Assembly (NCBI GenBank): GCA_002390745.1
Contig: DGQK01000036.1
Span: 36,449 to 89,972, forward strand
Direction of reading: 5' to 3'
Length of the DNA: 53,524 nt
Source: Bacteroidetes bacterium UBA4416
GTDB lineage: Bacteria > Bacteroidota > Bacteroidia > B-17B0 > Aurantibacillaceae
Positions 31,253 through 39,601 of the stretch are shown one piece after another. The first letter of the stretch is position 1. Every line of letters starts with the position of its first letter. The position numbers were made by a program, and so were the translations under genes. The notes beneath the pieces are model-generated. The model made no database searches, had not been told where the DNA came from, and was given only the letters and a program-made list of their open reading frames with translations.

Positions 31253-33532
31253 CTAGAGCTTCACAACCCGTTTCACATGTTGCTGGTCGTTATTAGATAC
31301 TTTCATAAAATACACCCCTCCGGCTAAAGAAGTAAGGTCAATGCTGCCCGACTCCGTACCGTTTACGGCTTTCGAAAGCACCAGGTTACCGGCACCGTCA
31401 TACAATTCTACCGTAAAGCGGTCTGCACCCGGCAGAGTTACCGTTAACTTGTCGCTGGTTGGATTCGGAGAAACCCCTACCGTTGCCAGTACATGTTCGT
31501 CGATTCCCACTTCGGCATTCTGGTCAACCACTGCAAAAGGGCTTAAAGACGTAATATTGGAACGGGAGATCTGGTACAGGCCGGTGCCCACCACAGATGC
31601 CGTTGTGGCTGTCTGTATATCCCAGGTTGAATTTGAATAATGACTAATATAGGCCTGGTTGCGGTTAAAGCCGTTTACCTCCATGCCTGTTGCCCATTCC
31701 AGCTTCAGGTTCAGGTCGACGCTCGCACTGCTTACCGATTTCACGTTCCAGGTACGGTTCACCACGCTTTCGGTTAAGGCGTTGTTATTACCGCTGGTAC
31801 CCATTGTCCATACTCCATTGCGGGTGCTTACTCCAATCATGCCCGAACCGGAGTTGCGCTGCACATAAGCTGCGCCCAGGCTCGTGGCTGTACCAATCGG
31901 GAACATCACATAAGCCGAGGGAGAATTGACATTCATCACCAGTGAGCCAGTGCCGTTGATCTGCACATATTTGCTGCTGCTATAGCCGGAGATAGAGCCT
32001 GTAGCATTTACCGTCAGGTCGTTATCATAAATGGTGATCCCGCCATTGGTGAGGGTAATGGTTTCTACATAGAGCGCAGAACCAATCATCGCGTTAGTGG
32101 CATTCCCTGTGTTGATGGTCAGGTTGTTCAGGCGGTTCATGTTAGAAGCAAACATCAGCGTATCGCCTAAATTTCCGGTAGTGTTGATGATCAGGTTAGA
32201 GCTTCCGCCATTAGCCTGCAACCAACCGTTGGCCGATGAGGAGAACGTTCCCTTCAGGCTAAGCGTTTTTCCATTAAGGTTAAAAGAGCCTTTATTTAGA
32301 TTCAGCATGCCATTGATGGTGGTGTTTGCATTGATCCTGATGCTATCGTTGGCATTGTTCATTTGAAGCGTCACATTGTTAAGTCCTGCACCGGTCAGTT
32401 CCATGCCGGAAGTTTTGGAAGCATCCATGTAAGTTACATTGTAAGAAGCTGTTCCGTTGAACATTCCGCTTGAGGTAGCGATCGCGCCTTCGCTGCGGAT
32501 AATGCCGGATCCGGCGTTCATTGTCAGGCTCGAACTGCTTACGATGTTCAGATTTCCTTTCGTCAGTTTCAGGTCACCGCTGATGGCAAGGTCAGTTGCC
32601 AGGTCGGCGTTTCCACCCGAAGCGATATTGATCTCGAAGTTATTCAATGTCCTGGAGCCGGAGTTGAAAGACAGCGCCGCAGACAAGGCCGAAGATGTCT
32701 GAATCACGAGGTTAGAGCTTGCCGAGCCGGAGATGCCGCCGTTGTTGGCTGTTGTATAGTTTCCTTTGATGGTGAGCGTTTTGCCGTTCAATACCAGGTT
32801 GCCCATCATGTGGCTCAGGGTACCGTTCACAGTCGTATTGCTGCCTAAGCTCAGGTTTTGGTTGCTTCCCGACAACTGCACCTTGAAATCGTTGAACCCT
32901 GCACCATTCATCTCTATACCTGTTGTTTTGGAGCTACCGACATAAAGCACGTTATACGAGTTGGTGCCGGTGAACAAACCGCCACCGGTGCTGATAGAGC
33001 CATCCTCCACCTTGATATTGGAATTGCTGCTTAGCATGAGGTTGGAACCTGTTCCCAGGGAAAGACTGCCTGCTTTTAGGTGCAGGGTATCCATGAGAGT
33101 AATCTGCGAAGCAAGGTTAAGGCTGGTAGCCGAAGTTACAAAGCGGTAAACGGTAGCCGTTCCGCTGAAGCTCATCCCACCGGCAGCACCCAGCTCCAGG
33201 TAACGCAGATTAAGTGCTCCGCTTCCCGACAAATTGGAAAACGATGTGATGGTAAGGCTGTTGCTGGTGGTGCTGTTGAGAGAGCCGTTGACGCTTAAAG
33301 AAGACAGCAGACCTGAAAACTGGACATCCGCATCCAGGGTAACTGTAATACCTGAAGGAATGACAACATTGTCGACGGTGATGCTGGTGCCCGGTGTCCC
33401 ACCACTCCAGGTGGCAGCGTTTGACCAGTTGCCGGAAACAGTGGCTGTGATTGTTGCGGCATAAGATGCTGCGGAGCACATCATCAGTGCTGCCGCCATG
33501 CCGAGAGATTTAAGAGTAGATTTTTTTTTCAT
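31253..33532 (-). CDS. Secreted beta-helix-like repeat protein with T9SS tail
   Basis: A 759-residue exported protein; signal peptide MKKKSTLKSLGMAAALMMCS, cleaved near SYAA. The N-terminal unit GNWSNAATWSGGTPGTSITVDNVVIPSGITVTL (in parts) is the G-x-W-x-x-x-x-T-W-x-x-G-x-x-P motif found at the start of many secreted Bacteroidota filamentous proteins. Residues ~140-475 hold two copies of a ~171-residue unit of right-handed-helix-type strands (LTIKGNYTTA / LSLKGTFSSS; GxFxGTxSYNV in both). The type-A T9SS tail starts near 685 (VSPNPTSDKLTVTL, GGVYFMKVSN, KRVVKL). Likely a surface-exposed adhesin or S-layer-like component; no catalytic motif. It is the only gene between folP and its own terminator. 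Confidence 0.85.
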   Translation of the reverse strand: MKKKSTLKSLGMAAALMMCSAASYAATITATVSGNWSNAATWSGGTPGTSITVDNVVIPSGITVTLDADVQFSGLLSSLSVNGSLNSTTSNSLTITSFSNLSGSGALNLRYLELGAAGGMSFSGTATVYRFVTSATSLNLASQITLMDTLHLKAGSLSLGTGSNLMLSSNSNIKVEDGSISTGGGLFTGTNSYNVLYVGSSKTTGIEMNGAGFNDFKVQLSGSNQNLSLGSNTTVNGTLSHMMGNLVLNGKTLTIKGNYTTANNGGISGSASSNLVIQTSSALSAALSFNSGSRTLNNFEINIASGGNADLATDLAISGDLKLTKGNLNIVSSSSLTMNAGSGIIRSEGAIATSSGMFNGTASYNVTYMDASKTSGMELTGAGLNNVTLQMNNANDSIRINANTTINGMLNLNKGSFNLNGKTLSLKGTFSSSANGWLQANGGSSNLIINTTGNLGDTLMFASNMNRLNNLTINTGNATNAMIGSALYVETITLTNGGITIYDNDLTVNATGSISGYSSSKYVQINGTGSLVMNVNSPSAYVMFPIGTATSLGAAYVQRNSGSGMIGVSTRNGVWTMGTSGNNNALTESVVNRTWNVKSVSSASVDLNLKLEWATGMEVNGFNRNQAYISHYSNSTWDIQTATTASVVGTGLYQISRSNITSLSPFAVVDQNAEVGIDEHVLATVGVSPNPTSDKLTVTLPGADRFTVELYDGAGNLVLSKAVNGTESGSIDLTSLAGGVYFMKVSNNDQQHVKRVVKL

Positions 33533-33708
33533 GATTTGAGAATTGTGTGAAACATTTTACAAGATGACTCCTCTTACAAGAATGTTATGCCAGTTCTCCT
33601 TCCTCTCCTAAAGCCCTGATTTTAGGGCAAAACGATGAGGACTTGTTAAAATCATATCGGGATTTATTTCTACACCACCCGCCTCATTACCTCAACAATC
33701 TGTGTTTT

Positions 33709-34545
33709 CTATCCAACCGAATTGTAAAATTCCAGAAGCTCTACCGCCTGCCGTGCCTCTTTCACATCGTGCACACGGATGATCCTTGCCCCGTTATTCA
33801 GCGCCAGGGTATTGAGCACCGTGGTACCGGTAAGGGCCGTCACCGGCGATGTATGAAGCACCTTATTCACCATGGCCTTACGGGAAATCCCTGATAAAAC
33901 AGGGTAACCGAGATCCGCGATGGCTTTCAGGTGTTTCAGCAACTGGTAGTTGTGCTCCAGCGATTTTCCAAAACCGAAGCCCGGGTCTGTAATGAGCTTA
34001 TGAATGCCGAGGCGCTCGCAGATCTCTATTTTTTCACGGAAAAAATTTCCCACCTCAGCCACCACATCCGTATAATGTGGGTTGTGCTGCATGGTTTGAG
34101 GTGTTCCCTGCATGTGCATTAGCACGTAAACGACCTGGCTTTTCGCTACCAGGGGCAGCATGGCGGGGTCCAGGTTCCCGCCCGAAATATCGTTGATGAT
34201 GTCTGCGCCCGAGTTAATGGCAAAATCGGCAACCTCTGCCCTATAGGTATCTACCGAAATAAACACATGCGGAAAATGTGTGCGCAATTCCCGTAATGGC
34301 TCCTTCAGGCGTTCGATCTCCCCGGCTGCGCTCACTTCCGAAGCTCCCGGACGCGAAGATGCAGCGCCAAGGTCGAGGATAGTGGCCCCTTCCTGAATCT
34401 TCATTTCCGCATCCCGGAGCACATCCGCCACCGAAGAAAATTTGCCTCCGTCGTAAAAGCTGTCGGGTGTCAGGTTGATCACGGCCATGACCTGTGCCTG
34501 GTCAAAGCTCAATTGTTTGCCGTTTGTTAAATAAGATTCGTACAT
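33709..34545 (-). CDS. folP: Dihydropteroate synthase
   Basis: Folate-pathway enzyme of 278 residues that condenses dihydropterin pyrophosphate with p-aminobenzoate; it is the sulfonamide target. Motifs are all present: VINLTPDSFYDGGK (22-35), ATILDLGAASSRPGA, SVDTYRAEVA, GADIINDISGG, the LMHMQGTPQTMQ substrate loop, DPGFGFGKS and SGISRKAM, then a final RVHDVKEA. Start chosen at ATG 34545 (MYESYLTNGK); the longer frame to 34590 would overlap the divergent gene at 34583. The 37-base intergenic region contains TTAGC-GCA-GCTAA at 34566-34578, which may affect both promoters. In many Bacteroidota folP is next to a DUF1599 gene, as here. Confidence 0.95.
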   Translation of the reverse strand: MYESYLTNGKQLSFDQAQVMAVINLTPDSFYDGGKFSSVADVLRDAEMKIQEGATILDLGAASSRPGASEVSAAGEIERLKEPLRELRTHFPHVFISVDTYRAEVADFAINSGADIINDISGGNLDPAMLPLVAKSQVVYVLMHMQGTPQTMQHNPHYTDVVAEVGNFFREKIEICERLGIHKLITDPGFGFGKSLEHNYQLLKHLKAIADLGYPVLSGISRKAMVNKVLHTSPVTALTGTTVLNTLALNNGARIIRVHDVKEARQAVELLEFYNSVG

Positions 34546-34582
34546 GTTTATATAGTTTATATAAATTAGCGCAGCTAAAGAT

Positions 34583-35119
34583 ATGAACAATACATCTCAA
34601 CAATACGACGCAGCCATCAATTTGTGCAAAGATCTTTTTTTGAAAAAAATGAAGGACTATGGCACAGCTTGGCGTAACCTCCGCCCCACGTCCCTCACCG
34701 ACCAGATCTTCATTAAGGCGCAACGCATCAAAAGCATCGAGGAAAAGGGAACGCAAAAAGTGGGCGACGATATCAGGGGCGAATATATCGGCATTGTTAA
34801 CTACTGCATCATTTCACTGATCCAGCTCGAGCTGAAAGATGATTCCAGGATGGAACTCCCTTTTGCGGAGGTGGAAACGCTTTATACTAAATATGCTGCG
34901 CAAACCAAGCAGCTCATGGAGGATAAGAACCACGACTATGGCGAAGCCTGGAGGGACATGCGCCTGAGCTCGCTCACCGACCTCATCCTGATGAAGATTT
35001 TCCGCGTGAAGCAGATCGAAGATAACAAAGGGAAAACGCTTGCCAGCGAAGGCGTGGATGCCAACTACATGGACATGCTCAACTATTCGGTGTTTGCCCT
35101 CATCAGGCTGCGGGATTAA
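34583..35119 (+). CDS. DUF1599 (nucleotide-modification-associated domain 1) protein, two copies
   Basis: A 178-residue cytoplasmic protein made of two DUF1599 copies: residues ~10-80 (KDYGTAWRNLRPTSLTDQI, KAQRIKSIEEKG) and ~98-178 (HDYGEAWRDMRLSSLTDLI, KIFRVKQIEDNKG). The conserved YGxAWRxxRxxSLTDxI signature appears in both, followed by a shared hydrophobic N-Y-x-x-x-x-L-I helix. The family was renamed Nmad1 because related domains occur with nucleotide-modification genes; the role of the Bacteroidota members is unknown. The gene is divergent from folP and ends overlapping the tail of the response-regulator gene by 4 bases in a convergent manner. Confidence 0.85.
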   Translation: MNNTSQQYDAAINLCKDLFLKKMKDYGTAWRNLRPTSLTDQIFIKAQRIKSIEEKGTQKVGDDIRGEYIGIVNYCIISLIQLELKDDSRMELPFAEVETLYTKYAAQTKQLMEDKNHDYGEAWRDMRLSSLTDLILMKIFRVKQIEDNKGKTLASEGVDANYMDMLNYSVFALIRLRD

Positions 35120-35757
35120 GTATCCACTATCTTATATTTCAACGCTTTGGCTACTGCTTCGGGGGCAGAATTGACCTGTAGCTTGGTGTATATGTTTTTG
35201 ATATGAGAGCCTATCGTATCAATAGATACAAACAGATCCGCCGCTATTTTTTTATAGGAGTAACCCTTCGTGAGCAGCTCCAGCACTTCCTGCTCGCGTT
35301 TGCTGAGGCTGAACGTTTCACGCTTTTGCTGGTTGCTTTTCTGCCGGAATGCATTCAGAACTTTGGTAGCAACACCGGGGCTGATAGAGGAACCGCCCGC
35401 GGAAGCATTGTAGATTGCGCTAATGAGCTCTACCGCAATCGATTTTTTCAACAGGTAGCCGTCTGCTCCGGCTTTGATGGACTCAAAGATCTTTTCATCA
35501 TCATCGAACACCGTAAGCATGATGATCTGTGTATCGGGGCTGACCGCTTTGATCATTTTAACGCCCTCGATACCGTTGACCTCGGGCATATCGATGTCCA
35601 TGAGCACCACATCAGGCTTGTGGGTCATGATGTGCTTATCGGCCTGCCGGCAATTGGGGTACATCGCCAGCAGCTTAATGCGCTCTTCCGTTTCCACCAG
35701 CAGCTTTAGCGAATCGCGCAGGTTTTGCCTGTCTTCGAAGATGAGGAGTGTGATCAT
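35116..35757 (-). CDS. NarL/FixJ-family response regulator
   Basis: Transcription factor of 213 residues. The receiver domain (1-120) shows the acidic pair near 8-9 (FEDR), the phosphoacceptor Asp54 in DVVLMDIDMPEVNG, Thr82 in IIMLTVFDDD and Lys104 in DGYLLKKS. The C-terminal LuxR-type helix-turn-helix (~150-205) carries LSKREQEVLELLTKGYSYKKIA and VSIDTIGSHIKNIYTKLQV. It is the second gene of the two-component operon: its ATG overlaps the stop of the histidine-kinase gene (35754-35757), so the two are translationally coupled and form a cognate pair. Likely target (inference): the palindrome at 38773-38792 between the kinase gene and the Cys-rich/GH5 operon. Confidence 0.95.
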   Translation of the reverse strand: MITLLIFEDRQNLRDSLKLLVETEERIKLLAMYPNCRQADKHIMTHKPDVVLMDIDMPEVNGIEGVKMIKAVSPDTQIIMLTVFDDDEKIFESIKAGADGYLLKKSIAVELISAIYNASAGGSSISPGVATKVLNAFRQKSNQQKRETFSLSKREQEVLELLTKGYSYKKIAADLFVSIDTIGSHIKNIYTKLQVNSAPEAVAKALKYKIVDT

Positions 35758-38726
35758 TTCAGTTTGATGGTTAAGTGGATATGTGTGCCTTCATGAAGGG
35801 CAGATGTGATCGTAAATACCGCTTTGATTTCTTTTGCCCTCGATTTCATATTATAGAGTCCGTTTCCTTTTTCGGTTTCCCCGGCATTAAATCCAATTCC
35901 ATCATCCTTTACGGAAAAGGAAAAAACGCGGTCAGTAAAATCTATGGCGATGCTTACCAGGCTTGCCTCCGAATGTTTCGCGGCGTTGTTTACAGCCTCC
36001 TTAAAAAGAAGGTATATGTGGTATTTCAAATTATTATCGATCTCCGTATCGGCAAGCGTGTCAGGCACCTGCACCTTGTAATTGATCCGCGCGGCGTCGA
36101 GCGATCCCGAGGCGTAGCGCACCATCTTTTTGATCAGCTCGTCTACGGAATCAAATTTAGGATTGATGTTCCAGATAATGTCATTAATGGTATCCCCGAT
36201 CTGCACGGAGTAACTGGAAATGTTGCGCAGAGCCTGGTCGTCATCGTTTTTTTGCTTGTGGAGCAGCATATTTGCCATGATATGAATGCTGCTCACATTG
36301 GAGCCAAGCTCGTCATGAAGGTCGCGCGAGATCTGGTTCCTGATTTTAATCAAACGGTCGCGTTGCGCTTTTCTGTACATAAAAGGCAGGTAAATGCCCA
36401 ACAGAAGAAGTAGCACCAGAATGCCGTAGAACCACCAGGTATTATAGAAAGGTTTCTCTATCACCAGCCATAAGGTTGCCTTCGGCGACCAGGTGCCTTC
36501 ATTATTAACCGCATACATGTTTACCCCGTAGGTGTCGGGGGGCAGGTTGCTCAGGACGATCTCCCCGTTGGGGGCCGTTCTTAATGCCGTGTCGGCCTTA
36601 TCAATGCGGTAATACCAGGTGTTTTTTTCGGATTCGGGATACACCAGCCCGGCCAGGCGGATGGTGATGTTGTTCTCGTGGTGCTTACATACGAGGGTGT
36701 CTTTTAGGCGTGTCAGAGGTTTTCCGTTGATCTCAACCTGCTCTATATAACACCGTGGTGCCAGCTTATTTTTGAAATTAAAAAAAGGATTATTGATCAT
36801 GAAGTAATCGGAAACCGTGTAGATCAGCAGGCTGTCGGCCGACAGGCTTAGCTGGTTGAACCACTTTTGAGGGTAATTTTCGTAGCTTGCCACCCGGTTG
36901 CTCTTTTCCTGGCCGGTGAAGTACCTGTACAGGCCTTCGGGTGTAGTATAATATAAAACCCCATCACGAAAATAAAGGACATTCTCGATCGCATCGCCCT
37001 CCAGCCCTTGCGATGTTTTCAGAAGCTGCGCCCTGCTTCCGCCTGCCAGGCCTTGCATGATGATACCGGCCGAAGTAGCAACAAACAGCGTCCCCGGAGA
37101 GGCCGAAAAGCCATGGTAGTCGATCGGCTTCCCTGCCAGCTCTTTGGGCGTGAGGGACACGACCTTGCCGGTGGAAATCGTGTGTTTTTCATATCCATTG
37201 AACAAGCGGAGCACCCATAGCTCATCGCCTTTCAAAAACACATCTTTGCAATACTTCTGCTCGCTGCTGTCCGCGGTTATTTCCGAATAGATCAAGGTCT
37301 TCCGCTCCGGATCGCAGATCGCTGCGCCTTTGCCCGTGCACAGGCCGAGCTTCCCGCCTTCAAGGATCCTCAGGGCAAAAAGGCTGTGCAGGAAAGGCCT
37401 TCCATCTATCAGCATGCGTATTGCCGAACGACTCATCGTATTGTAAGCAAAAAGCCCCTGATTGGTCCCAACAGCAATTTCATACCGGCCCATGCGGGCA
37501 AACGACGTAATTTTAAGAGAGTGCCCTGCAATAAGAGGGATGCGGCTGGTTTCCTTCGTGACACCGTGATGGAGAAACAAGCCATCCTGATCGGTGCCTA
37601 CTAAAAACTCCGACTCATTTAGCTTATATACCGCGTTGATCAAAATGCCCGGCGGCATCACGCCATTGTTATAGAAATAATAATGTTTGTTCTTTTGCAG
37701 AGAGGGGTGAAAAAAGCTCAGGCCCTTGCTCGTGGCTATCCACAGGCCCTCGTTGTTGTCGGGGACGATCGCCGTGATATGATCCGATAAAAGGCTGCCC
37801 GGGTCATTTTGATCGTGCCTGTACCAGAACACATGATGGCCTTCCAAATCCACACAACACAAGCCTTTACTCTTTGTTCCGGCTAATAAAAACCGGCGGC
37901 CCTGGAGCTCATAGACGAGCGAGCAGCTGAACTCATCGCCCGGATTCAGTACCTCTTTCAGAAAGCGGATGGCGCGGTTGTTTCTTAAACAGTATTTTAA
38001 AACCCCTTCAATCTTGGTACTGAGCAAAAGGGTATCGCTGCTAAATGCAGCGATGGAGTTAATGACAAGCGGCCGTGGGATTCCTTCTATGGTGATGCTT
38101 TTATGATGCGTCATTTTCCTGGTTTCAGTATCTATTTCCATCAGGGATGGGTTATCTTCAGGGCAAGCCCATGCTTGAGGGCCATTCCCGGCATACAGGC
38201 ACATAAACGAGTTATTTTCCGATCCGGCATAATGTGTTTCATACACGATAGAGCCTCCTTCGGAACGGTATTGGTCGATACCCGACCAGGAAGATACCAA
38301 TACGCGGTTGCCCAGACACAGGATCTTTCCCCAGCCTTTGATCGGCGCAGGAAGCTGCCTGATAGAATCCCCTTGTGCCTGATAAGAAGCCATCCCACGG
38401 TCAGTATTGATCATGATCTGTCCCTGCCTGTCCTCGTCAATATCCATCACCCAGTTGCCGGGCAAGCGGTAAGCGGACTTTGCACTTTGCTGCTGATAAG
38501 CCTGCCACCTGTTGCCATTGAACCTGCACAGGCCATTCAGGGTGGCCACCCAGATGTAGCCTCGCTTATCCTGCAACACATCATAACAGTAATTGGATAC
38601 AAGGCCGTTTTTCATTGTGTAATTCTGAAAAACAGGATTGGCAAATACAAACGCCATGTCAGAACGTTGCGCTGAACTATTCCTGCAGACCAGGAGTATG
38701 AAAAAGATATGTAGCGTGCGTTTCAA
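35754..38726 (-). CDS. Hybrid-free sensor histidine kinase with two-component-regulator propellers and Y_Y_Y domain
   Basis: Inner-membrane sensor of about 990 residues. Signal peptide MKRTLHIFFILLVCRNSSAQ if read from TTG 38726; TTG 38732 is the longer option, but it lies only a few bases from the presumed transcription start. The exported part (~25-680) consists of propeller repeats (NGLVSNYCYDVLQDKRGYIW-type, DHITAIVPDNNEGLWIATSKGLSFF), followed by a Y_Y_Y domain (~680-760), one membrane helix near 770-785 and a cytoplasmic kinase. The phospho-His lies in SRDLHDELGSNVSSIH (about residue 805, HisKA_3), and the ATPase shows HIYLLFKEAVNNAAKHS, DDGIGF and GNGLYNM. In this family the propeller domain binds extracellular or periplasmic ligands such as oligosaccharides. 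The GH5 glycosidase encoded divergently is the obvious candidate source of the ligand. Confidence 0.93.
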   Translation of the reverse strand: MKRTLHIFFILLVCRNSSAQRSDMAFVFANPVFQNYTMKNGLVSNYCYDVLQDKRGYIWVATLNGLCRFNGNRWQAYQQQSAKSAYRLPGNWVMDIDEDRQGQIMINTDRGMASYQAQGDSIRQLPAPIKGWGKILCLGNRVLVSSWSGIDQYRSEGGSIVYETHYAGSENNSFMCLYAGNGPQAWACPEDNPSLMEIDTETRKMTHHKSITIEGIPRPLVINSIAAFSSDTLLLSTKIEGVLKYCLRNNRAIRFLKEVLNPGDEFSCSLVYELQGRRFLLAGTKSKGLCCVDLEGHHVFWYRHDQNDPGSLLSDHITAIVPDNNEGLWIATSKGLSFFHPSLQKNKHYYFYNNGVMPPGILINAVYKLNESEFLVGTDQDGLFLHHGVTKETSRIPLIAGHSLKITSFARMGRYEIAVGTNQGLFAYNTMSRSAIRMLIDGRPFLHSLFALRILEGGKLGLCTGKGAAICDPERKTLIYSEITADSSEQKYCKDVFLKGDELWVLRLFNGYEKHTISTGKVVSLTPKELAGKPIDYHGFSASPGTLFVATSAGIIMQGLAGGSRAQLLKTSQGLEGDAIENVLYFRDGVLYYTTPEGLYRYFTGQEKSNRVASYENYPQKWFNQLSLSADSLLIYTVSDYFMINNPFFNFKNKLAPRCYIEQVEINGKPLTRLKDTLVCKHHENNITIRLAGLVYPESEKNTWYYRIDKADTALRTAPNGEIVLSNLPPDTYGVNMYAVNNEGTWSPKATLWLVIEKPFYNTWWFYGILVLLLLLGIYLPFMYRKAQRDRLIKIRNQISRDLHDELGSNVSSIHIMANMLLHKQKNDDDQALRNISSYSVQIGDTINDIIWNINPKFDSVDELIKKMVRYASGSLDAARINYKVQVPDTLADTEIDNNLKYHIYLLFKEAVNNAAKHSEASLVSIAIDFTDRVFSFSVKDDGIGFNAGETEKGNGLYNMKSRAKEIKAVFTITSALHEGTHIHLTIKLK

Positions 38727-38744
38727 AAGCAAGGATTAGCGTTT

Positions 38745-38752
38745 CAAAGTTA
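38745..38752 (-). promoter_or_regulatory. Promoter -7 box TAACTTTG of the kinase operon
   Basis: Minus-strand TAACTTTG matches TAnnTTTG exactly; a TTG lies 17 bases upstream, directly at the edge of the palindrome at 38773. The presumed leader to TTG 38726 is about a dozen bases. Confidence 0.6.
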
Positions 38753-38772
38753 TCAAAATATGGGTAGCACAA

Positions 38773-38792
38773 AATCACCAATATTGGTGATT
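38773..38792. promoter_or_regulatory. 20-base perfect palindromic operator between divergent promoters
   Basis: AATCACCAAT is followed by its exact reverse complement. The palindrome is 20 bases from the leftward TAACTTTG and 21 bases from the rightward TAACTTTG, so it abuts or overlaps both -33 regions. Inferred: a dimeric regulator bound here controls both promoters at once, with the cognate NarL-type regulator the prime suspect. Confidence 0.75.
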
Positions 38793-38813
38793 GAGCCGGA
38801 GCAATACATACCC

Positions 38814-38821
38814 TAACTTTG
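38814..38821 (+). promoter_or_regulatory. Promoter -7 box TAACTTTG of the Cys-rich/GH5 operon
   Basis: TAACTTTG again matches TAnnTTTG; TTG at 38791-38793 lies 20 bases upstream and shares two bases with the palindrome end. The GTG start at 38841 is 20 bases downstream. Confidence 0.65.
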
Positions 38822-38840
38822 TGATATAAATATAATTCCC

Positions 38841-39569
38841 GTGAAAACATTATCAGGCATTATCGCCTTCCTCATTCTTTCCTTAAATGCTTATGCACAA
38901 TGCCCGACAGGACAAACGCTTTGTGGCAGCACATGCGTGGACCTGACCTCGGACGCCAATCACTGCGGCTCCTGCGGAAACACCTGTCCGCCGGGTAAAG
39001 TATGCATTGGCGGCGTTTGCTCGTGTCCCGCAGGCTTTGTCAATTGTGGCGGCGTTTGCGTCGACCTGAACACGGATGCTAACCATTGCGGCGCTTGCGG
39101 CAATGCCTGCCCTCCGGGCAAGGTTTGTATTGGTGGTATTTGTAGTACCTGCCCGGGCGGCTCTGTGGATTGTAACGGGACTTGTATTGATTTGAATACG
39201 GACGCCAACCATTGCGGCGCCTGCGGTAACGCCTGCCCTACGGGTTACTTCTGCGACGGCGGTTCTTGCAAACCAGGAACAAGCACAGGAATCCCTCTTC
39301 TAAACAACGACCCTTCCACCATATTCGTATACCCCAACCCGGTTGCCGGCCTGGTAAATATCCGCGCTGAGGCAATATCGGAAGGCAATGTATCCATCAG
39401 GCTGCTTGACACTAAGGGAAGTCCTGTAAGCACCGATCTGCAGGAAAACACATCGGTTGATAAGGGGATAGTGAACATCCATATACCTGAAGATCTGGCT
39501 CCGGGCATTTATTTCATTCACCTGGAATCCAAGCATTTTAATAAGATTCTGAAAATCAACAAACAATAA
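38841..39569 (+). CDS. Secreted cysteine-repeat protein with T9SS tail
   Basis: A 242-residue exported protein starting with GTG; signal peptide MKTLSGIIAFLILSLNAYAQ. Residues ~21-142 are three tandem ~40-residue modules with eight cysteines each, of pattern C-x6-C-x3-C-V-D-L-x2-D-x2-H-C-G-x-C-G-x2-C-P-x-G-x3-C-x3-C. This module resembles the cysteine-rich repeats I know from myxobacterial surface proteins; all cysteines are paired in number, implying disulfides. A type-A T9SS tail follows (FVYPNPVAGLVNIRAE, APGIYFIHLES, KILKINKQ). Role unknown: binding or stabilisation of the co-encoded glycosidase is a guess. It is transcribed with the GH5 gene, 32 bases downstream. Confidence 0.85.
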   Translation: MKTLSGIIAFLILSLNAYAQCPTGQTLCGSTCVDLTSDANHCGSCGNTCPPGKVCIGGVCSCPAGFVNCGGVCVDLNTDANHCGACGNACPPGKVCIGGICSTCPGGSVDCNGTCIDLNTDANHCGACGNACPTGYFCDGGSCKPGTSTGIPLLNNDPSTIFVYPNPVAGLVNIRAEAISEGNVSIRLLDTKGSPVSTDLQENTSVDKGIVNIHIPEDLAPGIYFIHLESKHFNKILKINKQ

Positions 39570-39601
39570 CCTATCTTATCACACTTTAAACATAAAAAAC
39601 C

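Noticed and set aside
34566..34578. TTAGC-GCA-GCTAA as an operator for folP and DUF1599
   Set aside because: Only a five-base arm in a very short AT-rich region; mentioned in the folP entry but too weak to list on its own.
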